A stretch of 16,426 bases of DNA from Clostridia bacterium (GTDB lineage Bacteria > Bacillota > Clostridia > Christensenellales > Borkfalkiaceae), in contig CAAFMS010000002.1 of assembly GCA_900764105.1 (NCBI GenBank), positions 1-16,426 on the forward strand, in the 5' to 3' direction. The notes below the pieces were generated by a model. The model ran no database searches, was not told the origin of the DNA, and saw nothing but the letters and a program-made list of their open reading frames with translations. Numbering within the stretch: position 1 is the first letter of the stretch; every line of letters begins with the position of its first letter. The position numbers and the translations under genes are program-made. Positions 8,862 through 14,694 of this stretch are shown in pieces.

Positions 8862-9565
8862 GTGTCTTTATCGGATTTCAGATAAGCCTTGAACATTTCA
8901 AGGTCGTCTTTTGTGGTAAGTTTTATATTTTTATCGGAACCCGCTGCAAAATACAAGCGTTCGCCGAGTTCTACCATCATCGTATTCGTGTACGACGAAC
9001 CGTATATTCCTATTTTCTTTTCAAACGCCTCATGATACGCCCTATCAACCTTACCGAATTTATAAGCTTGCGGAGTCGATACTCGGCGCAAAGTCTCGCG
9101 AGGAATATACTTTACAGTCGAGATTTCATCGTCTATGACAAAAATCTGCTCGTTATAAGGCATAGAAGTAACGGCATTTCCGTAACGATTACACTTCAAA
9201 ATAACGTCCGAAAGCACAGATTCGTCAACAAGCGGTCTGATTCCGTCGTGAATTATAACGATATCGTCGTCTTTCAGAACGCCTTCAAGATTGTATACTC
9301 CGTTTCGTATAGATTCCTGACCGGTCTGTCCGCCGTTTACAACCCACTTTAATTTTGTGATGCCGAATTGTTTCGCATACGCCTTCAAGACGTCGTGCCA
9401 ACCGTCTATACATACAACTTCGATTGCGTCAATCTGAGGATGTTTCTGAAAACTTTCGAGGGTGTATATTATAACGGGCTTATCGTAAACGTTTATAAAC
9501 TGTTTGGGTATATCTTGTCCCATTCGATGTCCGGAACCGCCGGCAATAACAATGGCAATATTCAT
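8849..9565 (-). CDS. IspD/TarI-family cytidylyltransferase
   Basis: Enzyme of 238 residues that transfers CMP from CTP to a phosphorylated polyol, releasing pyrophosphate. Seen motifs: AGGSGHRMG (8-16, with Arg14), PKQF (20-23, Lys21), HDGIRPLV (106-113), ETLRRVSTPQAY (157-168) and KNIKLTTKDDL (212-222, Lys212). These are the CTP-binding and catalytic positions of IspD/TarI. Housekeeping IspD (isoprenoid pathway) has the same fold, but the location inside a polysaccharide operon beside LicD argues for a TarI/ISPD-like role making a CDP-activated polyol such as CDP-ribitol or CDP-glycerol. The usual T-D-(D/E)-A stretch is replaced by YTNTMMVE (192-199). Start and stop overlap: the LicD stop TAA and this ATG share one base at 9565. 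Confidence 0.88.
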   Translation of the reverse strand: MNIAIVIAGGSGHRMGQDIPKQFINVYDKPVIIYTLESFQKHPQIDAIEVVCIDGWHDVLKAYAKQFGITKLKWVVNGGQTGQESIRNGVYNLEGVLKDDDIVIIHDGIRPLVDESVLSDVILKCNRYGNAVTSMPYNEQIFVIDDEISTVKYIPRETLRRVSTPQAYKFGKVDRAYHEAFEKKIGIYGSSYTNTMMVELGERLYFAAGSDKNIKLTTKDDLEMFKAYLKSDKDTWLK

Positions 9566-10404
9566 TACTTCTCCATATACGACTTATTCAAGTCTAATTC
9601 TATATAATCGTGATGACTCTTTTGTTTTTCAACAGGCGGAGGAGTCATATAATCTCCGTACACGTTCGTAAGATATTTATCGTAATCGTTCGGCGCGTAT
9701 ATCTTTATATTTTCGAAATCCAGTAAAACGGGCGTACCGAACCATTCTCGCTCGGCTATTTCCTTTTCATGCCAATTCCCCAACAGATTAGCGACGTATT
9801 TATAATCGTTATATGGTCTGCTCTCACAGACGTCGTTCACCTTTTTAATTTCTTTTTTCCAGTCTATAATAAACCCGGGAATACACCTGCTGACAATTAT
9901 GGCAAGATTTTTATACAACTTCCTTCTTTTGTTTAAAGCGCAGGTTTTCGTGCTTATCACGTTATTTATTCTGTCTATTTGTCTGAAATTCGCCTTACTT
10001 TCGTCTATGGTGTTTCCTATTCCGTCGAGAGGAAAAATATCGAGATATATTCCGCGTTTTGTTTTATATCTCGTATTTTCGACCAACGTCGTTTCAGTAT
10101 CGTATAGTTTACAATACGAATAGACAAAATCTTTTTTACCGCTTTCGGGAGTTTCCAGAACATATCGCCCGTCGGAATTTCTCATAACTTCAATCAGCCG
10201 TTTATAGTCATCTCTCGGAAGTCCGAGGTCGATATCGTCGTCCCAAGGAATAAACCCTTTATGTCTGACAGCCCCGAGTAATGTTCCGCCGAGCGCATAA
10301 TACGTTATCTTATTTTCCACGCAAAAGTCGTGAAACCAAGTAAGCAAATCTAATAGTTTTTCTTGTAAATCGCTTAAGGCGCATTCGCGCTTCTCATTAT
10401 CCAT
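9565..10404 (-). CDS. LicD-family phosphotransferase
   Basis: Protein of 279 residues with the LicD signature GGTLLGAVRHKGF followed by IPWDDDIDLGLPRDDY (about 39-67). The aspartates (Asp55-57, Asp59) form the metal site of this nucleotidyltransferase-like fold. Known LicD proteins move phosphocholine from CDP-choline onto teichoic acids or polysaccharide; the related eukaryotic fukutin/FKRP move ribitol phosphate from CDP-ribitol. No choline kinase or LicC-type gene is in the window, whereas an IspD/TarI-like enzyme is the very next gene, so a polyol-phosphate donor is the better guess. The ATG at 10404 has GAAGAGGA upstream and starts two bases after the stop of the GT2 gene. A different phospho-substituent remains possible. 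Confidence 0.88.
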   Translation of the reverse strand: MDNEKRECALSDLQEKLLDLLTWFHDFCVENKITYYALGGTLLGAVRHKGFIPWDDDIDLGLPRDDYKRLIEVMRNSDGRYVLETPESGKKDFVYSYCKLYDTETTLVENTRYKTKRGIYLDIFPLDGIGNTIDESKANFRQIDRINNVISTKTCALNKRRKLYKNLAIIVSRCIPGFIIDWKKEIKKVNDVCESRPYNDYKYVANLLGNWHEKEIAEREWFGTPVLLDFENIKIYAPNDYDKYLTNVYGDYMTPPPVEKQKSHHDYIELDLNKSYMEK

Positions 10405-10406
10405 TT

Positions 10407-11237
10407 CTATCCTCTTCTCGCAAATTTTTTAAACACCCAACCGCGAATGTTATTCGGCAATAAAATTTGAACTATAAATCTCTTCGCTACGTTTGAAATA
10501 TACGTTCCGAAACCGATTATTTTATGTTTGAGCATATATTTCTGAAGAAATTTCTCACTCTTGAAATACTTGCGACCGCCGCGGCGTTTATACATATCTT
10601 TGCCCGTTCTTACGTTTACGAGAATGGTACCAGTATTAGCCGTAACCGCCCCGTTTTCAACCATACGGATCCACAGATAATAGTCTTCGTTCCAAAATAA
10701 ATCCATATACCCGCCCGCATTCATAACGGATGTTTTCTTATACATTACTGCAACGTGATTAAACGGGCATCTTTTTTTTAAATAATTCTTTATTTCTCCG
10801 TCTGTCGTCGGCACTTTTCTGTATGCAACTATGTTTTCTTCGTCGTCGATAAACTCCGAAATGTCCCCGCCGACTATATCGACTTTAGGATTTTTCGATA
10901 AAAAATTCAGTTGTTGCTCGAATCTGTCGGAAGCGGCGATGTCGTCGCTATCCATCCTTGCAATCAATTCAAACTTCGCATTGTCAACGGCTATTTTCAA
11001 CGCATTTCCCAATCCGCCGTTTTTCTCAAGCCTGATAATATTGAATATAGAATACCGAGAAGCATATTTTTTAATAACTGAATTACTCTCCTCAGGGATC
11101 GGCCCGTCTACAACAAGGACAATTTCATCGGGTATAATCGTTTGCTTTTCGGTAATACTTTCCAACGCCCTGTCAAAATAAGCGGGATTATCTTTTGCGT
11201 ACACGGATATAGCAACCGAAAAAGGCATAAGTTCCAC
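10407..11237 (-). CDS. GT2 glycosyltransferase, GTG start
   Basis: GT-A glycosyltransferase of 276 residues. It begins MELMPFSVAISVYAKDNP (1-18) with GTG read as Met, then DEIVLVVDGP (37-46), NGGLGNALKIAV (73-84), the metal-binding ARMDSDDIA (93-101), and WNEDYYLWIRM (182-192), the ED/W motif expected to supply the catalytic base. I place the start at GTG 11237 because a perfect GGAGG lies eight bases upstream at 11246-11250 and the family N-terminus begins there. A longer frame from 11309 would overlap the upstream gene by 53 bases and add an unrelated 24 residues. With this start the gap to the upstream gene is 19 bases. It probably adds the second sugar of the repeat unit; the sugar is unknown. 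Confidence 0.9.
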   Translation of the reverse strand: MELMPFSVAISVYAKDNPAYFDRALESITEKQTIIPDEIVLVVDGPIPEESNSVIKKYASRYSIFNIIRLEKNGGLGNALKIAVDNAKFELIARMDSDDIAASDRFEQQLNFLSKNPKVDIVGGDISEFIDDEENIVAYRKVPTTDGEIKNYLKKRCPFNHVAVMYKKTSVMNAGGYMDLFWNEDYYLWIRMVENGAVTANTGTILVNVRTGKDMYKRRGGRKYFKSEKFLQKYMLKHKIIGFGTYISNVAKRFIVQILLPNNIRGWVFKKFARRG

Positions 11238-11245
11238 TTTTAATA

Positions 11246-11250
11246 CCTCC
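11246..11250 (-). promoter_or_regulatory. Ribosome binding site that fixes a GTG start
   Basis: GGAGG on the minus strand, eight bases before the GTG at 11237. This spacing is ideal. It is the best ribosome binding site I noticed within the polysaccharide operon and lies in the 19-base gap after the phosphoglycosyl transferase gene. Confidence 0.8.
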
Positions 11251-11256
11251 CCGTTT

Positions 11257-12045
11257 TCAATGCTGCAACAATTTTTTAGCCGCAGCTTGTTTTTCGTCGT
11301 ATTCCTCACGCGTTATTAGCGAACTTGAAAGCATCCAGTCGCCGTAGTCCATATCCGACTCCGTTCCCTCGCGAACTACGTCGCTACGCTTTAATACTTT
11401 GAACACGGTCTTAAACAATATCTTTACGTCTCCGAACATCGTTATTTTCTTTATGTATTCGAGATCATACTCGAACTTCTCTTCCCATAAAATACTGTTT
11501 CTTCCGTTTACCTGAGCAAGTCCCGTAAGCCCCGGGCGAACGGTATGCCTCTCCCTTTGCCTCTCCGACATAAAGACCATATCGCGGACAAGTTGCGGTC
11601 GAGGACCTACTATCGACATATCTCCCTTGAGTATGTTTATAAGTTCGGGAAGTTCGTCGAGCGACGTCGATCTTAAAACCTTTCCGAAGCGGTTCAATCT
11701 CTCGCTGTCGGGCAAAAGTTCGCCGTTTTCGTCTTTTTTGTTGCTCATCGTCCTGAACTTTATCAGTTTGAAAATTCTCTCGTTGCCGTTTTTATCTTTC
11801 TTTCCCGGCCTCGGCTGAACGAAAAACGGATTTCCGCCCATCGCTATCGCGCCGACAATCGTCAAAATCAGGAGTAGCGGCGATAAAACGATTATCGCTA
11901 TAAACGACAGTATAAAATCATAAAACCGTTTGAAAAACTGTCTGTACAGCGCCGCCGATAAAAGAAACCATACGATTACGCAAACGAGAACTATGACTGT
12001 TATTCCCCACCAAGACGAGGTGAGTATATCAAAAAATTCTTTCAT
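11257..12045 (-). CDS. Phosphoglycosyl transferase (PglC/WcaJ-type bacterial sugar transferase)
   Basis: Membrane enzyme of 262 residues that transfers a sugar 1-phosphate from a UDP-sugar to undecaprenyl phosphate, the first step of repeat-unit assembly. It has one N-terminal helix (about 14-34), then the membrane-embedded helix and core RFYDFILSFIAIIVLSPLLL (40-59), KFRTM (96-100), the catalytic Asp130-Glu131 pair in LDELPELINILKGDM (129-143) and SIVGPRP (144-150). The C-terminal GTESDMDYGDW stretch is common in Bacillota members of the family. It is longer than minimal PglC (about 200) because of the extra N-terminal helix, and lacks the multi-helix N-terminus of WcaJ. Its ATG starts one base after the stop of the aminotransferase gene; the two are surely co-expressed. 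Which sugar starts the unit is not readable, though the aminotransferase next door favours an amino sugar. Confidence 0.93.
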   Translation of the reverse strand: MKEFFDILTSSWWGITVIVLVCVIVWFLLSAALYRQFFKRFYDFILSFIAIIVLSPLLLILTIVGAIAMGGNPFFVQPRPGKKDKNGNERIFKLIKFRTMSNKKDENGELLPDSERLNRFGKVLRSTSLDELPELINILKGDMSIVGPRPQLVRDMVFMSERQRERHTVRPGLTGLAQVNGRNSILWEEKFEYDLEYIKKITMFGDVKILFKTVFKVLKRSDVVREGTESDMDYGDWMLSSSLITREEYDEKQAAAKKLLQH

Positions 12046-12046
12046 C

Positions 12047-13309
12047 TTAAAAGCAACTCTTTATAATCTCAATAATAATATTCTGCTGCCTATCGGTCAT
12101 CTTGTTATCGCTCGGCAGGCAGCAACCGCGTTCGAATATATCCGCCCCGACGCTTTTTACTCCGCCTGCGATATACGCGTTCGTGCGACATCTGAGAGAA
12201 CCCTCTCTTCCTATCGCCTCGTTCATACGATACATAGGCTGCATGTGCATAGGTTTCCATATCGGTCTGCCTTCGGCGTTATATTTTTCAATCGTTTCGA
12301 GTATTTCGGTCGGACACGTTTTCCCCTTTTCCTTGACGTACAACGCTTCCGAATCGCTTCTGACCTGTCTGCACATATAATCTTTGTCTATAACCAACGC
12401 AGAAAGCCAGTAGTTCGGGTTCGAGTCCTCGATAATCGGGTTCATTTTTATCGGCAAATCCTTAAGCCCGTCGCGATACCTCTCGTATATCGCTTTTTTC
12501 TGAGCGATATGCTCTTTAAGATGCGGATACTGACCTCTTATAACACCGGCAATGACGTTACTCATTCTGTAATTGTAACCGACCTCTTCGTGCTGATACC
12601 ATTTTGCGTTTTCTCTCGCTTGAGTAGACCATTTGCGAGCCCTGTTCGCAACCTCTATATCGTTCGTAAGCAGACATCCGCCCGACGAACCCGTTATTAT
12701 TTTGTTGCCGTTGTAACTTATCGCCGCGTAATCCCCGAACGAGCCGCACGGCTTGCCGTGAAGGGTCGCCCCCATAGCCTCGGCGGCGTCCTCGACGAGA
12801 AGCGCGCCGTGTTTTTCGCAAATTTGTTTTATCAAATCGATTCTTCCCGTAAAACCGTACAACTCCGCAGAAACTACGAGTTTTACGTCGGGATATATCT
12901 CAAACGCTTTTTCAAGCGAAACGGGGTCCATATTCCACGACTCCTCTTCGGTGTCGATAAACACGGGGATTCCCCCTTCGTAGACCACGGGATTTAAAGT
13001 CGCGCTGAAAGTCATATCCGAGCAAAAAACCCTCTTGCCCTCCAATGCTCCGTGACCGATAGCGGGTCTTCCGTAAAGTCTTTCGCCGGCAAGTTTCATA
13101 CAAAGATGAAGCGCGGCTGTACACGACGAAAGCGCGACCGCATATTTTACGCCCGCGTTTTCCGCCGCAAGGCGTTCCACTTCGTTGATATTCGTTCCGA
13201 TTGTGGACATCCAGTTCGTGTCATACGCCTCGGTCATATATTTCAATTCTTCTCCGTGCATTGTCGGAGAAGCAAGATACACTTTTTTCTCAAAAGGTTT
13301 AAAATCCAT
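12047..13309 (-). CDS. DegT/DnrJ/EryC1/StrS-family sugar aminotransferase
   Basis: PLP-dependent aminotransferase of 420 residues, expected to aminate a nucleotide-linked keto-sugar. Seen: STIGTNINEVERL (35-47), SSCTAALHLCMKLAG (61-75), VEDAAEAMGA (172-181, Asp174 for the PLP ring nitrogen) and SYNGNKIITGSSGG (198-211), where Lys203 is the PLP lysine. The C-terminal KPMHMQPMYR and RGCCLPSD match PglE-like members. The ATG at 13309 is preferred: AGGAAG lies 10 bases upstream and the family N-terminus starts there; a TTG at 13345 opens a longer frame with no support. It is the first gene of the operon. No 4,6-dehydratase of the PglF type is in the window, so its substrate must be made by an enzyme encoded elsewhere. 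The base composition is GC-rich compared with the distal genes. Confidence 0.92.
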   Translation of the reverse strand: MDFKPFEKKVYLASPTMHGEELKYMTEAYDTNWMSTIGTNINEVERLAAENAGVKYAVALSSCTAALHLCMKLAGERLYGRPAIGHGALEGKRVFCSDMTFSATLNPVVYEGGIPVFIDTEEESWNMDPVSLEKAFEIYPDVKLVVSAELYGFTGRIDLIKQICEKHGALLVEDAAEAMGATLHGKPCGSFGDYAAISYNGNKIITGSSGGCLLTNDIEVANRARKWSTQARENAKWYQHEEVGYNYRMSNVIAGVIRGQYPHLKEHIAQKKAIYERYRDGLKDLPIKMNPIIEDSNPNYWLSALVIDKDYMCRQVRSDSEALYVKEKGKTCPTEILETIEKYNAEGRPIWKPMHMQPMYRMNEAIGREGSLRCRTNAYIAGGVKSVGADIFERGCCLPSDNKMTDRQQNIIIEIIKSCF

Positions 13310-13331
13310 ATCGATTAGTCTTCCTGTCGCA

Positions 13332-13345
13332 TTGTGTTCACACAA
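13332..13345 (-). promoter_or_regulatory. Small inverted repeat in the leader of the polysaccharide operon
   Basis: TTGTG (13332-13336) and CACAA (13341-13345) pair around TTCA. It lies about 10-25 bases downstream of the transcription start predicted from the -10 box, between the promoter and the first gene. It could be an operator or a short leader hairpin; five base pairs could also be chance. Confidence 0.3.
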
Positions 13346-13361
13346 CGCAATTATTATATTT

Positions 13362-13390
13362 ATTATAACATTTTATAAATATCATTACAA
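13362..13390 (-). promoter_or_regulatory. Sigma-A-like promoter of the polysaccharide operon
   Basis: On the minus strand a consensus -10 box TATAAT (13367-13362) follows a -35-like TTGTAA (13390-13385) with a spacer of exactly 17 bases. Transcription would start near 13355, giving a leader of about 45 bases before the ATG at 13309. The -35 box keeps TTG and the final A of the consensus. It is the only convincing promoter for the eleven-gene operon. Confidence 0.7.
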
Positions 13391-13433
13391 GCATTTTCGG
13401 TTTATTTTCACATTTTTTATTTTTTTGAGGAAT

Positions 13434-13544
13434 TAAGTCGGGCTATAAGTCGATTTTTAAACTATTTTTTTATTTCATCGAAAATTTTTAATCGGCGTAT
13501 AGTTTAATTGTCATCTTTCGTTAATCGACTTATAGCCCGACTTA
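13434..13544. mobile_element. MITE-like element with 20-bp perfect terminal inverted repeats and TA flanks
   Basis: Two perfect inverted arms: AGTCGGGCTATAAGTCGATT after a TA at 13434-13435, and its exact complement ending at 13542 before a TA at 13543-13544. Including the TA pairs the match is 22 bp, over 111 bp in total, with no coding capacity. TA target duplication is the hallmark of IS630/Tc1-mariner transposition. Inside each arm TAAGTCG or its complement occurs twice (for example 13434-13440 and 13446-13452). A second, inner inverted repeat TTAAACTAT/ATAGTTTAA (13457-13465 and 13499-13507) makes an extended fold. No transposase is in the window, so it would be a non-autonomous copy. 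Structure is seen; the IS family is inferred. Confidence 0.6.
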
Positions 13545-13547
13545 TAT

Positions 13548-13576
13548 AAAAAAAAACGGAACGATTGCTCGTTCCG
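13548..13576 (-). terminator. Rho-independent terminator of the spoIIGA-sigE-sigG unit
   Basis: On the minus strand CGGAACGA pairs with TCGTTCCG around a four-base loop (13576-13557; eight perfect pairs) and is followed at once by nine T (13556-13548). This is a textbook intrinsic terminator, 25 bases beyond the stop codon of the truncated sigG. It would also insulate the polysaccharide promoter from read-through. Confidence 0.92.
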
Positions 13577-13600
13577 CTTCGCTATTAAATTTTTTTAGTT

Positions 13601-13903
13601 TCAACACGCTAAACTCATCGGGACGGCGTAAGTTGAAAAACGTACGCCCACGGATAAGTCGAAATTATCGACCGACTTTATAAGACCTATCATTCCGGCC
13701 TGAAACATATCGTCTGCGCTCACTTTCGATTTGTCAAAACGCCGTATTATCGACAACACCAGCCTTACGTTGGCAAGTATAAACTCGTCTCTCGCTTCCC
13801 TGTCGCCCTCCTTTATTCTGTAAAGCAATTCCTCGCTTTCTTTTACCGTCAGACGCCTAAGTCTCGACGTAGCGACTCCGCATATTTCCACTTTTTGTTT
13901 CAT
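13601..13903 (-). pseudogene. sigG: Truncated sporulation sigma factor SigG
   Basis: The first 96 residues match forespore sigma-G: MKQKVEICGVATSRL, then ANVRLVLSIIRRF (44-56) and DDMFQAGMIGLIKSVDNFDL through FSTYAVPM (64-96), which belong to sigma region 2. After Met96 the frame continues only with SLAC and a stop. Normal SigG has about 255-260 residues, so the end of region 2 (including -10 recognition 2.4) and regions 3 and 4 are missing. No continuation is seen in any frame before the terminator and MITE-like element, so this is not a simple frameshift. Start ATG at 13903 with GGGAGG upstream is intact, 63 bases after the sigE stop. It cannot act as a normal SigG. A split gene restored by DNA rearrangement is a remote alternative. 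Confidence 0.85.
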
Positions 13904-13966
13904 ATCAAAATACCTCCCGAAAATATGTAGCCGCCTCGTCTCGATTTTAGCCGTTCGCTGAATATT

Positions 13967-14671
13967 CTACCCGAGTTTCGCGAACTCCTTTTTGAGCCTT
14001 AGCACGATTTTCTTTTCAAGTCTCGATATGTAACTTTGCGATATTCCGAGTATGTCGGCAACCTCTTTCTGCGTTTTCTCTTCCTCTCCGTCAAGTCCGA
14101 ACCGCATATTCATTATACGCCTTTCCCTTGACGAAAGTTTTTTAATCGCTTCCATAAGCATTTCTTTTTCAACGCCCTTTTCTATATCCTTATACACCAC
14201 GTCGCTGTCAGTTCCTAAAACGTCGGAAAGCAGAAGTTCGTTTCCTTCCCAATCGACGTTTAACGGTTCGTCGAGCGAAATCTCGCCGCGAAGTTTCACT
14301 ATTCTTCTTAAATACATAAGAATTTCGTTCTCTATACATCTCGACGCATAGGTCGCGAGTTTTATATTTTTATCCGAATTAAACGTATTGACCGCCTTTA
14401 TAAGTCCTATCGTTCCTACGGATATAAGGTCGTCGAGTTCAACGCCCGTATTGTCGAATTTCCTCGCGATATAAACGACGAGTCTCAGATTATGTTCGAT
14501 TAAATCCTGCCGTATTTTCTCGTCGCCCGAGGACAGTCTCGTGACGAGTTCCTGTTCTTCGTCGGGCGTGTACGGCTTCGGAAGAGCCTCCGCCCCCGCA
14601 AGATAGTGTACGCAATTATCGCCGACGGCAAACATTTTTTTAAGAAATTCTACTATTTTTGCAAATATCAT
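13967..14671 (-). CDS. sigE: Sporulation sigma factor SigE (mother-cell, pro-sigma-E)
   Basis: Early mother-cell RNA polymerase sigma factor of 234 residues, the normal length. The N-terminal 23 or so residues are a membrane-associating pro-sequence, with the predicted processing region around CVHYLAGAEALP (20-31), to be cut by SpoIIGA. Region 2 is nearly identical to known SigE: NLRLVVYIARKFDNTGV (61-77), DLISVGTIGLIKAVNTFN (81-98) and LATYASRCIENEILMYLRR (105-123). The SLDEPLN and WEGNELLLSDVLGTD stretch (132-155) is diagnostic. Region 4 ends with TQKEVADILGISQSYISRLE (200-219). ATG at 14671 has GGAGAG upstream and begins 23 bases after spoIIGA. Co-transcription with spoIIGA upstream is the known arrangement. 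No lesion is visible. Confidence 0.97.
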   Translation of the reverse strand: MIFAKIVEFLKKMFAVGDNCVHYLAGAEALPKPYTPDEEQELVTRLSSGDEKIRQDLIEHNLRLVVYIARKFDNTGVELDDLISVGTIGLIKAVNTFNSDKNIKLATYASRCIENEILMYLRRIVKLRGEISLDEPLNVDWEGNELLLSDVLGTDSDVVYKDIEKGVEKEMLMEAIKKLSSRERRIMNMRFGLDGEEEKTQKEVADILGISQSYISRLEKKIVLRLKKEFAKLG

Positions 14672-14694
14672 ATCAATCTCTCCAACCTTTGATT

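Noticed and set aside
8849..9565. Calling the cytidylyltransferase the housekeeping ispD of the isoprenoid pathway
   Set aside because: Motifs cannot separate IspD from TarI/ISPD, but it is embedded with one-base and 13-base overlaps between LicD and SDR genes in a polysaccharide operon.
11238..11309. 24-codon N-terminal extension of the GT2 gene ending at 10407
   Set aside because: A perfect GGAGG eight bases before the GTG at 11237 and the MPFSVAISVY family start show that the extension is not translated.
12558..12821. Arg/Gly-rich minus-strand frame within the aminotransferase gene
   Set aside because: It is an alternative frame of a well-conserved enzyme; the composition reflects the codons of that gene, not a separate protein.
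11930..12997. A 355-codon plus-strand open frame opposite the aminotransferase and phosphoglycosyl transferase genes
   Set aside because: It is antisense to two clear enzymes, has an Arg/Phe/Tyr-rich composition typical of a shadow frame in GC-rich DNA, and shows no domain motif or ribosome binding site.
13310..13345. TTG start of the aminotransferase at 13345
   Set aside because: It would add 12 unrelated residues and lies too close to the predicted transcription start; ATG 13309 has AGGAAG upstream.
13434..13544. Reading the 22-bp inverted repeat as a terminator
   Set aside because: The loop between the outer arms is 67 bases, and a compact terminator with nine T sits right next to it on the sporulation-gene side.
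13601..13903. A frameshift as the cause of the short sigG
   Set aside because: No SigG-like continuation (regions 2.4 to 4) is seen in any frame in the bases that follow, and the next 300 bases hold a terminator, an inverted-repeat element and a promoter.
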